DNA of 59,077 bases from Rhizaria sp. SCN 62-66 (lineage: Eukaryota > Rhizaria, unplaced), in the NCBI GenBank assembly GCA_001724265.1, contig MEDY01000442.1, forward strand, positions 1 through 59,077, read 5' to 3'. Made by a program: the position numbers and the translations under genes. Positions 41,693 to 56,600 of the stretch are shown here, in pieces. Numbering within the stretch: the stretch's first letter is position 1; the number at the start of each line of letters is the position of its first letter. The notes under the pieces are model-generated. The model did not search any database. It worked only from the letters and a program-made list of their open reading frames with translations, and was not told where the DNA came from.

Positions 41693-44600
41693 ATGACCGT
41701 GCTCGACGTGATCCGCGTGGTGTTCCCGATGCTGCTGCTTGCAGCGTCGGTGGTGCGCCTCACCTTGTTTTCCCTCGGCTATTTCGTCTTCTTCATCTGG
41801 TTCCTGCTGTTCCGCCCCATCGCCGTCGTGCTCTACCGCACGCGCTACCGCGTCTCGCGGCCCTACTGGGCGCTCGTCACGCTTTACTCGGCGCTCTCGC
41901 TGCTGGGCCAGGTTGTCTTCCAGATCACCATCGCGTCCTCGTCCTTCTACCCGACGCGCGCCACCGAGCTCTTCGGCTGGGCGGAGATCAACTCTGTGCT
42001 CGAGGGTTTCCAGCTCGTCGGCACGGACGTCGTCATGACCGTCGCGTCGCTGCTCTGTGCCGTGCTCGCCTCGCGCAACACCTCGGCGACCGCGCTCACG
42101 GCCGCGCTGCCGCCGCCCGTGGCCGTGACGGCGCTTCAGTGGGGCACGGCCGCCTCGCTGCTCCTGGCCGGCCTCATGTACCCCTCGTTCCTCGCGCTGC
42201 CATACCTGCTCGCCTTCGTTGCCTACTTCCTCGCCAAGGCCTACCGCATTCAGCCCGTGATCGACATCGCGACCGGCCGCCCCGCGGGCACCTCGCACTA
42301 CTGGGACCTGGACGCCCAGCCTACGGGCCCCACCGCGTCGTCGCAGTCCATCTCCACGGCCTCGCGCGCCGCCGCAGGTCTCGCGCCGGGCGTCTACGGC
42401 GTCTCGCTCCCCGCCGCACACGCCGGTAGCAGCAGCAGCAGCAGCAGCGCGCAGCAGCAGCAGCAGGGCAGTGGCGCTGGCGCTGCGAGTCGCTACGCCG
42501 CCGCCGCTGTGCACGGCTACGGCGACGACAGCTCCTCTTCTGCGGCGGTGATCGCCGAGGACGTCAACGACGAGTTCTACGCCATGCTGGGGCTTGAGCG
42601 TGAGCGCCGCCGCCGCGTGTCGTTATGGGCGCCCCCCACGCCCGCGGCCGAGCTGACCGAGATCCAGCGCCGCATCAGCCAGCAGCAGCAGCGCTTCAAC
42701 CAGGCCGCCGCGGGCGCGCGCAGCGCGCGCTCCGGCTCGGTCTACGCGCCGCCCACGGGCTCCACGGCCGGCACGCCCGCGCGCGGCGGCGGGCTTATGT
42801 TCCCGTCTAATTCCCAGCCGCAGTCGCAACAGGCGCAGCAGCAGCAGCCCTGGGGCCGTCAGCACTCGCAGAGCGTCGCCACGCTGCCCTCCAGCTCCGC
42901 CGCCGCCGCCGCCGCCGCTGCGAGTCGACAGCAGCAACAGGGTCCGGGCCAACAGGGTCAGCACCACGTGGTCGTCGCGGGCGCGGGCGTCGTGTTGCGC
43001 GTGTCCTCGGCCTACGCGCCGCTGGACCGGCGCGCGCGCGTGCTGACGTGGTTTGGCATCCTCTACACGGCCTGCCACATGCTCGTGCTCTATAGCGCCA
43101 ACCTCCCGGGCGGCGACGCTGACCCTTTCCCGGACCCGCTGGGGCTCTTTTCGATCCGCGACCTGGGCAACAGTGGCGTGCTGGCGGGGCTGTCCGCTCT
43201 GTCGACGGCGCTGCTCTTCGCCTTGCTGACCGAGATCATCGCGCAGGACGCCGTGTCGCGCGCGCTCGTCGAAGACATCAGCTTCCACTCTGTCACGCGC
43301 AAGCTCGTGCGCCACGCCCGCGCCGCCTACGCGGCCGCGGCGGCCGCGGCGGCCACGGCGGCGGGGCTGCCCTCGGCCTCGGCCACGCTCGCCGCCGCCA
43401 CCAACGCCGCCAACGCCTCTGGCTCTGCCGCCGCTGCCGGCGCTGTTGCCCACAGCAGCAGCAGCAGCAGCGGCGCCGGCACCGGCGGGCACCAGTACGC
43501 GTACTCGCCCGCCCACGGCTACGGCGGCGGCCCCGGCTCCCTGGCCCCCAGCTCCTACGTCAGTGCGGGCTCCTACGGCGCGCCCATCGGGTCCGCCGCC
43601 GTTGCCGCCGCCACCGCGGGCTCCGCGACGGGCCCCGTCGTGGCGGCCGGCAACGCGGCCGCGATCGCGCGCGCACGGTCCGGCTCCATGCTGGGGGTTC
43701 GACCCCCGCAGCTCAGAACGCACTCGTACGCCGCCCCCGGCGGCGACTCCGCTGGCCTCCCCGGCGGCGCGGCCGGGCTGAGCCACGAGGCAGCCGCCGC
43801 CGCCGCGTCCGCCGCCGCCGCCGCAGCTGCCGCCGCGTCCGCCGCGCTGGCGGCCGCGAACGCGAATCTGGCGGGCGTGACGGCTGAAGTTGACGTGGCG
43901 AAGCTGGCGCAGGTGCTATCGAGCGCGGTGCAGCAGACGCTGCAGGTCTCGCGCTTCAGCTCCGCGGCGTCGGGTGGTACGGGCGCGCACCACCCGCTGC
44001 TGCTGACGCCTGCGCAGCGTTCCGGCAAGGTCACGGTGGTGTGGAACGCCGTCAAGGTCGAGGTCATGATCGCGCTGCTGCACCTCGCGCGCACCCTGTG
44101 CCACCTGGTGCTGCTTGTGTGCTCGCTGCTGCGGCCGTCGCTGCTGTCGTACGGGTTTATGATCCTGTTCGTGCTGACCTGCTGCCTGCCCGGCAAGCTG
44201 CTCAAGCACGGCGTCGGCGCCGTCGTCGCCTACTCGCTCGTCGTCACCATGGTTCAGTACATCACCTCCATCCCGGGACTCGTGCCGCAGGACGCCGCCG
44301 CGCTCGCGCACGTGGGCATCCAGCGCATGCGTAACCCGCTCTTCTCGCTGCTCAACTCGATTGCGCCCGCGCTCGTGTGCGGCTGGGTCTACGCGTGGTC
44401 GCAGCTCACGCCCGTGGACCAGCTCGCGCTCGAGCAGCGCGACCGACGCCAAACGACCAACCTCGCCACCAACTGGGTGCTGCGCGCCATGCAGTTCGCC
44501 AAGGCCTCGATGCTGTACCTCTGCGACAAGCTGGCGCTGGCGCTGCTATTCCTCGTCTCGCTCTACACCGTTAACATCTTCCACGCCGTGTTCCTGCTCA

Positions 44601-47600
44601 TCTTCATCGTCTTCTTCTCCATGCGCCGCGTCGCCGCCGTGCTGTGGCCGCTCTTCGTCGTCTACGCCGGACTCGTCCTGCTCGCGCTTTACGGCTTCGG
44701 CGTCATCGACCCCTGGGTCAACGGCGTCCGCGACGACAGCAACGCCAACGCCAACAGTATCAACCTCAGTCTGAGCGCTTCTCAGAGCGCCGGTCCTGCT
44801 GGCATCGTGTATTCGTACAGTGCTTCCGCGAGTGCGAGCGCCGGCGCAAGTGCCTCGATGAAGGCGACGGCCGCTGCGTCCGGCCTTGCTTTCGAGCCCT
44901 TCGTCGCTACCGCTGCTTCCTCTGCCGAGGATGGCACCGATTCACTGTTCGATGGCACCGTCAAGATCCGTCCCTTCTCGACTGACAGCAACGGTGATAG
45001 TGACGGGGACGCCGACGCCTCGCTGTCTTCGGCCTTTCCGCACTCCGGCGCCAGCGCCGCGGCGAGCGAGCCCGCGTCGCTGTGGTCCCGCGCGGCCGCC
45101 AAGGTCCGCGCCGCGGCCGCGCGCCTGCGCAGCCCCGCGGCCGCGCGTTTTCTCGCGGCGACCGCGCGCCTCACCGCGCACCCGGAGGACCTGCAGCGCC
45201 AGCAACAACTGCAGCAGAAGCAACAGACTGAGACCGCGCCGGCCGCCAGTGCGGGCGCCCCTCGCCCCTCGACTGCGGGTGGTGAGAGCAAGTCTACGGT
45301 GTACGTCCGTTCGTTCGCGCGTTGGATGCGCTTCATGACCCAGCCCGCGGGCTCCCTCTCTGCCGCTAAGCACACTCCGAGCGCTGACGGCGCTGTTGAG
45401 AGCGATGCTTCTACAGTGCGCAGCAGCGGGTCTGTGAGCGCCAACTCGGCGACGGACTCGCGCGCGATCATCGAGAACATTGGCCTCTTCGCGCCCACCT
45501 CCGGCGCCGACTGGTGGCGCTCGCTTGTGCTTTACTACCTCACCTTCATCGCGGCCGCGTTCCAGTGGGCCATCTTCCGCAATCACATCTCGACGTACGT
45601 CAACTCGATGCTCAAGCACGCGTCGCCCGGCTGGCTGGTGCTGCGCGATTCGCTGGTACTCGTCGTCGTGTACGCGGGCGTGCTGGCGTGCTCGCTGCCC
45701 TACCAGGCCTCGGTGTTCAAGCTGGGCGCCGCGCTCTTCGTCGTCATCTCGCTCCTGGTGCACATGTTCGCGCGCTCGGACCCGCGGCCCGCGCTGCTGC
45801 GCATCTGGATCGTGGCCGTGGTTTACATGGCGGCCGTCTTCGTGCTCGTCTACCTGTACCAGTTCCAGGTCATCCGCGACTGGATCCACGACATCTACCC
45901 GCTCGACCGCTTCACGCCCACGGACATGGGCTTCGAGCTCGCGTCCCCCGCGCGCTTCGCAGTCCTCGTCTCGCTCTCCGGCCCCGTCTTCTGCTTTATC
46001 CTCGCCGTCATGTTCGTCCGCATCCTGCTGGACTCGTCCACGGCGCCCGGCGATCTGGAGAAGTACCACGACGCGCTCCGCGAGCTCGAGCTGCTGCCGG
46101 GCTCCCAGGGCCCGCTCACGCTCGCGGCCCAGGAGGTCGAGCACGCCGACAGCTCGCTCGCAGTCTCCGGCTTCGTGCTCAACCTGCAGTCGCGCCCCGC
46201 GGCCAGCGCCAGCGTCTCCGCCAACAACGCGGCCGGCGCCCCCGGACTGGGCCCCGCGCAGCCGCCGTTCGTGTCGGGCACGCAGCCCGGCGTCCGGTCG
46301 CTGTCGTCTTCCTCGTTCTCTTACAACAGCAGCGCCTCCGCTTCCGCTGCTGCTGCCGCGAACGCCGCGCCCAACCTCAGCGCTGGCGCGGGCTCCGGGT
46401 CGATGCCCGGCTCTGTGTCTGGCTCGTGGCGCCGCGCGGGCCCCGTGCTGGGCTCCTTTAGCGAGGAGCCGGAGCACTACGGCGCCGCGAACAACGGCAG
46501 CAACCGCGGTGTCGGAGGCGTGGGCCTGAACTCGCACGGCCACTTTTCGACCAGCGGGGGCCCGCTGCCACCGCCGCCGCCGCCGCCGCTGCCGCCGGCC
46601 GTGCCCGCTGCGCCCGCTGACGACGGCAGCTCGCTCGACAACAATGCTACCGCTGCGAACGGCCACAACAGCAACACTGGCACGCGCGGTGGCCGCCGCG
46701 GCATGGCCTCGCCGCCGCCCCCGCCGATGATCTCGGCCGCCAACGCTACGCACGCCGGCGCCGTGCCGCCGCCGGTGCCCCAGGCCCCCGCGGCGCCCGT
46801 GCCGGTCGGCGGCGTCGCGCTGCCCCAGATGGTGTCCGCCGCTCCCGCTGCGCCGCCCCGCACCACGGCTTACGCGCCGGCCGCGTCGCCGTCGTTCGCG
46901 ACCGTGCCGCCTACGTTCGCCAGTGCGTCTGCCGCGCCTGCTGCGCCTGCCGCGCCGCCTGCGCTGCCGGCGCTCCCCAACATTGCTGCTCCTGCTGCTC
47001 CTGCTGCCCCTGCCGCGCCCGCGGCCCCCGCGGCCCCCGCGGCTCCGACTGCTCCGGCCTACTTTGCCCCGGCCGCGCCCGCTGCGCCTGCAACGTATAC
47101 GGCCCCTCCGGCCCCCGTAGCGCCTGTCCCCGTCCCTGTTGCTGTTCCGGCTGCGCCTGCGGCTACCGTTTCTGTTGCTGCTGCCCCGTCGTTCCCGCGC
47201 CGCGGCGCCGCCCCGGTCGACGGCGCGGTCTCCGCGGCTCTGTCCAGCGTGGCCGCGGCGGCGCCCGAGTCGTCCACGGCCAGCTACGTCGCGCTGCCAG
47301 ACTCGTACCGCCCCAGCAACAACAACAACAACAACAACAACAGTAGTAGCGCCAACAACGCCATTACGAACTCGAGCAGCGGTGCGCGGTCGCCTGTGCC
47401 GCCGCTGCCGCAGCCGTCGCTGCCGCAGCGCGTGGCGAGCGGCGGGCAGGACTCGCTGCCTGGCGCGAGCCTCCAGGCGCTGCGGCACGGCGAGAGCCTG
47501 GCGGACTGGGTGCAGCGCCACCCGCAGTACCGCGACGCCGTGGATCGCGCCAAGAAGATCATGAACCTGGAGGCGACGGAGAACATCGCGGGCAACCCGC

Positions 47601-50600
47601 TGGCGTTCTTCACGCTCATCCTGCTGCCGAAGCTGATTCTCGAGACGTGCGGCGCCATCGGCGTGCTGGCCCATAAGCACGTGTACAAGCTCGTGTTTAT
47701 CTTTGCGTGGCTGCTCGCCACGGTCATCTCGGGCACGAACCTCATCAACCTGGGCCTGGTGTTCCTCATCGTACTCTTCCTCTTCCTGGGCAAGGGCCGC
47801 CACGGCTGGGCCATGGTCGCGCTCTACTCGACAGCCATGTTCCTGTCCCGCTACGCCTTCCAGATCGGCCAGTTTGACCGCACTGAGCACGCCAACGCGT
47901 TCGCTTACATCGGGCTGAGCTACTGGGGCGGGCAGAAGGTGATCTTCCACCTCTGGGGCGAGGCGCTGCTCATCGCCATGTGCACCGTGCAGCGCGTGTC
48001 GTATAACAACTGGCGCCCGCCGGAGCTGACGTACGAGGCCAAGGTCGCGCTGCGGCGGCAGCGGAAGCGCGAGAAGCAGCTGCGCGAGTGGCATCGCCGC
48101 ATCGCGCTGCTGTGGAAGCGCCGCGTCGACGCCCAGCAGCGCGAGCAGGACAACGTTGCGCTGCAGGCCATCCAGGACTACAACACGTCCTCCACGGGCG
48201 ACGACGTCGACGGCGGCGACGACCTCAACGCCGCTGCCGCTGCCGCCGCCGCGATCGCCGCGACGGGCGGCGCTGTTGGCGGCGCGCGCATGTCCACGGT
48301 CGCGACCGGCGGCGTGCCGCTGCAGCATGGCTCGCCGAACCCGGGACGCACGTCGCTGTCATTCCAGCAGCACCCGCACGCGCTAGGGCTCGGCTTCGGC
48401 CAGCCCGCGGCGCGCCTGCCGCCCGCGCAGACACACGGCCCGTCGATGGACCTCAACTCAGTCATCGCCGACTCGGTCGCCAGCTACGTCGCCACCGACA
48501 CCGACCCGGCCGACGGCGCCGAGGACGGCATCCCCGCCACGGGCGCCGGCGGCAAGAAGGGCAAGCGCCGCGCCAAGGCCGCGCCCACCGCCTCCGCCTC
48601 CGCCGCTGCCTCCGCCGCCGCCGCCGCCGGCACTGCGAGCCCCGCCACCGCGGTGGGCGCGGGCACCGGCGGCAGCGTTGGCGCAGGCCTTGTGGCCGAC
48701 AGCGGCGACCTGGTCGCGGCGCGCGCCAAGGCGGACATGTCGCTGGCGCTGCCGCTGGCGTCGCTGGGCTCCGGCGACGCCGTGATTGGTGCGTCGCTGG
48801 TGCTGATGCCCGATGTGATGAAGCGCGTGCACGCGGCGCGCCAGGCCGACGCGCAGTCGGCGCAGCGCGCGGCCGCCAAGTTGCGCGCGCTCGAGCTCCA
48901 GCACGAGAGTCTCCGCGCCTCGGCGCGCAACGGCGGCGTCGCCACCGGCAGCGCCTACACCGTCGGCTACGGCGCGAGCGCGGGTGCCGGCGACGGCACT
49001 CCGCTGGTGGAGCGCTCGATGTCGAGCTCCGAGTCGCTGGCGTACGCGTATAACGGCACGGGCAACGGCGCCAACAGCACCAAGTTCCCCGTCTTCGCGC
49101 GATCCGACACGGCGTCTTCGTCGCACTCCTCTGCCAGCGCCGCCGGCTCCGCGTCCGCGGTTGCGGGTTCCGGTCTGGACGCGCTGGGCGAGGACTCGGT
49201 CGTGCAGACCGGCAAGTCGAGTCTCGAGGCCTCGCTCGAGGCCTCTGCCCGCGCCGCGCGCGTGCGCAAGCAGGGCCACGAGGCCGCGCAGCGCCGCACC
49301 GATGCCGAGCGCGAGCGCCGCCGCCGTCTGCAGCGGCGCGACGCGCTGAGCGACCTGCGCAACGACGACGACGACCTCGTTGATCCCGACACCTCCGCTG
49401 TGGGCGCCGCGGCGCTCGACAGCTCTGCGGCCGCCACGGCTGCCGGCCGAGACGGCGCGCGCGGTCGCGGCGCTGGCGCTGCCGGCGCGGGCGGCCGCCT
49501 GCGCAGCGGTGGCGCTTCCGCCGCGGGCTCTGGCGTCAGCGACGCTAAGGGCGGCGCCGGAGCCGGCACTGGCGCCGCTGCTGCGGACGGCGACGGCGGC
49601 GTTGCGGCTGCGCAGGACGAAGAGGAGGAGGCGACCGTGCAGCTGCCCTGGTTCAAGGTGACTGTGCTTGCGTTCCTCAACGTGCTGAAGCAGATGATCG
49701 GGTTCATCCTGTCGTCGTTCCCGCAGCTGGGCATGCAGATCACGCTCTTCCTGCTGCTCTGCAGCGCCATTCTGCGCGCCAACTTCATGTCAATCTTCGA
49801 TGTGTGCGTCGTTATCGCTATCTACGCTGTGCTTGGCACGCGCGCCATCTCGCGCGTGTGGTCCTGGTTCATCTTTGTCGTCGCCGTGCGCCTCATCTGG
49901 CAGTACTTCGTGGTCATTTCCGCGACCTCGCCCTGGTGGAATGTGCCGTGGCGCTCGCTGTCGGCTGACAAGGCGCGCTGGCTCATGGTCGGCAGCTTCT
50001 CCGTCGACGAGCTCCACCTTGAGTTCTTCATCGTCTTCATGGCCTGTTTCCAGCGCAAGTACTGGGAGGTTAAGGCGCGCACGATCAACGCTGTCGCCGC
50101 CGTTAACGCCGCCACGTCGCTCGCGCTATCGGGGCGCGTCGCTTCCTCCACCGTCGTCGTCGGCGGCGTCGCCGGCAGCGCGTCCGTCGGCGACGCCGCG
50201 GGCGGGTTCACCAGCTCGCACCGGCTGCTGTCGTTGCCGCCGCCTGCGCTGGGCCATAGCAGCTCCAACCTCTCCAGCCTGCCCGTCTCCTCCTCCGGCG
50301 TCCAGCCCGCGGGGGCCGAGTCGGCGGCCGGCACAGCCAACGCGGCCTACGGAGGCTCCATGGCGCGGCTGCCGCAGCTCGACGCGGCGACCACCGCGGC
50401 GCTGGCGTCGGCGGGCGAGGACATCAACGTCGACGTTGATGACGATGCTGAGGCCGAGCTCGCGCGCCTCGCCATGAACCCCTTTTCCGTGGGCTACAAG
50501 CAGGCGCGCGCCAAGATGCGCAAGCGCGCCGCGGCGGCCATCGAGCGCCAGTTCGCGCTGCTCTACGACCAGTACGCGCGCCAGGCCGCCGCCGTGCAGC

Positions 50601-53600
50601 CGCAGGACCCGGCGCTCGCCGCCGCGGCCGAGGCCTCTGCCGCCGTCAACGGCAGCAGCAGTGCCGATGGCTACGACAGCGCCGTCGCTGCAGGCAGCAT
50701 CTTCTCGCCGGGACTCTCCAATACCGAGCTGGACCTGGCAGGTGTGTCCGCGGCTGCCTCCGCTGGCGGGGCGACTCCGGCTGAGACCCCCACGCCCGCG
50801 GCAGGATTGCACGGGCTCGGTCAGGGGCTGCAGGTGCAGCAGCAAGCGTCGGCGCAGGCCGCCGCGCAGGCCGCGGCGCAGGCGCAGACGAACAAGATGA
50901 ACTTCGCACGCACTGCGGTCGCGGACCTGTGGGACGAAGACAGCGCCGTGGCCGAGGCTGTGGCGTCAGTGTGGCCCACGCTGCGGTTCATCATGATGCT
51001 GGCCATGGACAAGATCCTCTTCGTGCTCATCTTCGTGCTGGCGACCTACCAGTCCGACTTCATCCGGATTGGCTACTTCATCATGTCCATCTTCGTGCTT
51101 TTCAACAAAGATCTGTACATGGGCGATATCGCCGGCACCGTCCGCGCGTGGGCCATGCTGCAGCGCTTCAACGTCTTCGTGCTCGCGCTCATGGTCATCT
51201 ACCAGACGCCGTACTTCACCGACTTCCTCAGCTCTACCTTCCTGACGTCGACGACGCTGGTGCAGTGGTCCGCCGTCATCGGCATCGCGCGCTTCCGCAC
51301 TGAGGGCCACACCGTCAACTCCTTCTCCGTCGAGGGCGCGCTGCACCAGGTGCTTATTTTCCTCACCGTCGAGGTCCAGCGCGCCGTCTTCGCGTCCGCC
51401 GCCTACGCCGACGTCATTGCCTTTTGGCGTTCCGTGCACGCGCAGTCAGTGCTTAAGGGCCGCGTGTCGGCGCAGCTCCGCAAGGAGAAGCGCGAGGCCT
51501 CGGTGCAGCGTGCGCGCCGCGACGCGCTGACGATGCAGGCGCAGTTCGAGGCCATCCTGCACACGGTCGACGCGATGAACCAGGACATGTCCGCGCTCGG
51601 CGCCGCGGGCCCTGCCACCGCCACCGCCGAGGCCGCGGCCGGCCCCGCTGTCGGCGGCCGCCACATGCAGCTGCAGTACTTCCACACCGGCGCCAATGGC
51701 GCGAGCGGCGACAGCGCCAGTCCCGTCGCGCAGGGCTCGCCAGCCGCGGGTCCCGCCCCTTCGCCGCGTCTGCTGCCCGCCTACACCACCGCTGCCGCCG
51801 CTGCCGCCGCAGCTGCGGCCGCCGCCGCCGCCGCGCGCGGTGCTCCCGCCGCCGCGGGGTCCCCGCTGACCTCGCCGAGCAGCGGCAAGCGCACGAGCGG
51901 CTCGGCGGGCGTGATCCCCGGGCTCTCGCTCAGCGCGCGCCTGACCTCGGCCACGACGCCGCTCGCGGGCGCCACGCCGGGTTCGCCGCACGTCTCCGGC
52001 TCTGTCACCGGCGCGGCGGGCGGCGGTGCGGGCGCGCAGGGCTTCTCGCTGCAGGCGCTTAGTCTGGACCCGTTGGCGCCTGCCGTGTCGCTCGACTCGG
52101 TGCTCAACAACAGCAACACCAACGGCGCCGCGCCGGCCCTCGTCGCCGGCCCCGCTGTCGCGCGCACGCCCATCATCAGCTCCAGTCTCACCGGGAGCAG
52201 CAGCGCCAACGTGAACAAGACCAGCAACGGCAGCGGCATTGGCGGCGACGACAATGGCAATAACAGCGACCAGCCCTGGGAAGGATTCGCGTCCGTCGCG
52301 GAGCATCAGGTACGACCGACATCACAAAAGACAACGTAAAACTTAACCTTTCAAAGACATCCTTTTTAATTCGCATCTTGATTTTTTAAAATCATTTTTA
52401 CTCCAAGTCTAACACTTTTTGTTTCATTTTAATCCTATTTGGTGTATTTTCCCAGGTTTCTATCTACCGCGAGTTCTTCGCCGACGAGGTGCTGTGGCCC
52501 GACGCGCGCCCCGCGGACTGGGAGGTGCAGCTGCTGCTGGAGCAGATCGCCGCGGGCGACTACGACGGCGGCATTAACTACCTGTCGCCGCACTCGGCCG
52601 CCGTGCTGACCGAGGCGCAGGAGGACTCGCTCTTCACCGCCAGCGAGGACGCCATCCTCGCGGCCTACGGCGACCTCTCGCTGCTCTCACGCGAAGAGGT
52701 CTCGGCGCGCATGTACGCCGTCGAGCTGCAGCGCGTCACCGACGAGCGCGAGGTCCTCGCCGCGCAGACCGCCGCCGTGGCCGCGTCGGCTGCCGCGACC
52801 GCCGCGGCCGAGAGCGCCGAGGCGCCCGAGGCCGCCGCTGCCGCCGCCGGTGAGGCCGCGTCGGCCGCCGCCGCCGCCGCCGCCGCGGCGCTCGCGCACA
52901 GCGCGGACCCGCACGCCGAAGCGATCGCGCGCGCGCGCACGTCGTTCTACACGTGGGAGCGGCAGCAGGTGCTCGCGCACCGCCGCGCGGCCGCCGGGCT
53001 GGGCGCGGACCACAGCGACGAGGCGGCCGCGCACGAGGCGCTGTTGCTGTCGTCGTCGCCGCGCGTGCTCGCCAATCTGCGGCTGCAGGAGTCCGAGGCC
53101 GCGGCGTTCCGGCGCGAGATGCGGCAGCGGCGCGCTCTGGTGCGGCACATTCGCGCCACGGAGCTGGAGGAGACGGCCGTGTACGGCGACTGGGAGAAAC
53201 AGAAGCAGGTCCAGCAAGACCTCATCCAGCGTATCGAGAAGCGCCGCAACGATGAGCGCAAGCTCAGCCGGCAGCGCAAGTGCAAGACGTTCTTCGTGGA
53301 GCGGTGGGCAGCGGCGAAGCGCGTGCTGCTGGGCTCGGTCGACCCCGTGCTGTTGCACACGTATGCTACCATCACGGCCAACCAGGTCAAGTCCGCCGCC
53401 GCGAGCGCCGCCGCCTCGGGCGCGGCGAGCCCCAACCCTCAGCAGCAGCAGCAGCAGCAGCAACAGGGCGGTCTGGGCAGCATCCAGGAGGGCCCCGAGG
53501 ACGGCTCGCCCGCCGGTCTCGGCGGCCGCGGCAGCAGCGCGTTGCACCGCAGCATCGTGCCGCCCGCCCCCGGCGCCGGCGCAGGCACACATTCGCTCGT

Positions 53601-56600
53601 GTCGCCGCTGCTCTCGCCCGGCAGCTTTTACCGCAGCCCCGTCGCGTCGCCCACCGCCGCCGACGGCAGCAATGCCGATGACGCCGCGTCCCCCGCGCTG
53701 CGCCGCGACGAGTCGGTCGCGGCCACTTCTGCGGCGGCGCTGTCGGCGGCCGAGACAGCGGCCGTGGCGCAGCGCGCGCGCGTGGCGGAGCTGGAGGCGG
53801 CCAACGCCACCGTGCGCATCGTCGTCGCGCCCGACCTGTACGAGCGCCCCGAGGATCGCTCACTGCTGCACATCATCTACCTGGTGCTGGCGTCCTACTC
53901 GCAGTTCGTGCTCGTGTGTATGTACCTGATCAACGCGATGATCTACCCCAACTTCCTCACGCTCTTCCTCGTCTCGGCGCTGCTGCTGTTCGGACTGCTG
54001 CAGGCGCCGCGCGCGTCGACGGCGTTCATCACGTTCATGTTCGTGTACACGGCCTTCGTGTGCTGCGCGCAGTTCATCTTCCAGCTGCCCATATTCTGCG
54101 TCACGCTCACGTCGCGCGTGTATTCGTTCCACCCGGACCCGGCGTGCGCGGACTACGGCTCCACGGAGTCGTCCAGCACCACGACCGACTCATCAACGTC
54201 GAGCGACGAGGAGTGGCAGCGCGACCACCTCTTCGGGCTCTACAAGATCTCCGCCTCGCGCCCCTTCATCGGTTATATCGCGTGGCAGTTTGTTGCGCTC
54301 CTGCTTGTCGTGTGGCACCGCCTCGTGCTCATGCAGAAGGGCGTGTGGTTCAACAACGAGGAAGAGCTCGGTGACCCCATCCTGGCGGCGTCGCGTGTGA
54401 TCCAGGACCGACAGATGCGCGTCAAGCACGTCGAGGCGCGCAAGCGCCAGTACGATGCTGAGGTCCGCAAGGCCGTTAAGCGCGGCGAAGACGCGCGCTA
54501 CGTGTACCTGGACTCGGATGACGACGAGGACGCCTTTGCTGAGGAGGACGATCTCGACGCTGACTGGGTGCTCGTGGAGCAGGAGGCCACCGCCGCTGCT
54601 GCTGCTGCCGCCGCCGCCGCCGCCGCGGCTGCGGCAGCGGCTGCGGCGGTCGCGGCGGCCGCAGCGGCGACGTCGCTGTCGCGCGTGGGCTCTGACGCCA
54701 GCGACTACAACAACAACACGCTCGGCGACCACGACGACGACGACGACGGCATCGCCCCCGTAGTCATCGGCGGCGGCGACAACAGCGGCTACTTCAGCTC
54801 TGCCTCTGCGCGCGCCACGCGGCAGCCGGCTGCGGCCCAGCCCCACCAAATGCCCTACGGCGGCACTGGCCCGCTGCCGCCGCCGGTGCCGCCGCCGCTG
54901 TCGCCGCTCGCGCCCGACACTGAGGGCGACGCGGACGACGACAGCGACCCGCGCCGCGCCGTGCTGCGCCCGGGCGTCATCGCGCACCCGCACGGACTCG
55001 CGCACACGCTGGGCCTCGGCATTCACGGCCACGGGCACTCGGCGCAGGGCGTCGCGATGCCGGCGCCCGCGTGGCAGTCGTCGCTGCCGAGCTCGTCGTC
55101 CTCGGCGTCGTTCGGACCCGTCCCGTCGCCCTCCAACGCGGCGTCTTCGCGCCAGCCCTACCAGGCCATCGACGACTCCGCTTCCACTGGCAGCAACAAC
55201 GGCAACAACGGGAATAACGCGTTCTACGGGAATAACGGACAGTACAACGCGTTGTCTAACTCGCGCCCGCCGTCGTTCTCCAACGCTGTCCCCGTGCCTG
55301 TCCCGATGCCCGTCTCGTCCTCCAGCGGGAGAAACACGCCCACGGCCGCGGCCCGCCGCAGCGTCCGCACCGGCTCCATCACCGTTGCGCCCAACCTCGG
55401 CGGGCCCGGCGCCACCGGTGCGGCCTCCGTCGCGCGCCGCTCTTCCGCCGCCAGCACTGGCAGCAGCGGCGGCGGCGGCAGCGGCTGCGGCGCGGGCGGC
55501 AGCGGCGGCTCGCAGGGAGCGCGCGGCGTCGGCCAGAGCGGCGCAGCTGGCGGCGCGGGCGGCGAGCGCAGCAAGCGCCGATCTCGCTGCTGCGGCTCCA
55601 GCCCCTGCTCCTCGCGCTACGCCCTCTGGCTCAGCGTCCCTGAAGAGATTAAGTCTGCTTATGCGTCCGTGCTGCCGCGATCTGGCGCCGCGATCAACTC
55701 GGTCAAACCGGGCACCGACGTGTACGTATACAGCTTCATTCTGGAGCTCATCTCTGCCGTGTGGATTATCCTGGCGTACTCGAGCATGGCCACGACCTCC
55801 GTCCACGGAGTCGGCTCCTCGCTCAACTCCAACTTCTTCCAGGGAGACATGGTTATCACGCTCTTTGTCCAGGTCATGGTGATCATCTTCGACCGCGCCG
55901 TGTACCTTAACCGCGCGCTCTTCTGGAAGGTTGTCATCCAGTACTTCTCGCTCCTTTTCTGGGGCTACTGCATGTTTTTCTCCTGGCCCGTCGGCGCCAT
56001 GCGCGGCTTTATCTCCAACCCCACGCTGCAGTTCTTCTTCGTTCTCAAGGCGCTCTACTTTATCCTCTCAGCGCACCAGGTCCAGGCCGGCTTCCCGCCC
56101 AAGAACGTGCCTAACGTGCAGAACCTCACCCGCGACGTCGCGCTGCCACGGTACCTCGCCTTCAGGATCTACCGCGCGATCCCGTTCGTGTTCGAGCTCC
56201 GCGTGCTGCTCGACTGGTACTGCACGCGCACTTCGCTCGACCTCTGGGACGCCTTCAAGCTTGAGGACGTGTTCGAGACTCTCTACATCGCGCAGCGCCT
56301 CATCTGGACGCGCGTCGACAAGGGCCGCGGCAAGCCTGTGATCTTCATTCTCAAGCTCGCACAGGGCCTGCTTGTGTTCATTCTGCTCATTCTTGTGCTT
56401 TTCGTGCCGCTGCTGCTTTTCTCCTCCGCCAACCCCGGCTCGGAGACGAACAACGTGGTGGCGATGGAGGTGCGCGTGCAGCTCTGGTCCTCGCGCGGCG
56501 CGTATCCACTGCTGCAGACGTCCTCCGTGGCGTCGATGACCGAAGTGAGCGACGACGAGTTCCGCTGGATGAAGCGCAACAACATGGTTGATTCCAACGA

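Noticed and set aside
41358-41696. Open frame overlapping the Piezo start
   Set aside because: It is a Ser/Leu-rich translation of a pyrimidine-rich leader in a different frame from Piezo, with no domain.
44942-48328. 1128-codon open frame antisense to Piezo
   Set aside because: The plus-strand frame encodes conserved Piezo TM clusters. The antisense product is Arg/Gly-rich with no recognisable domain.
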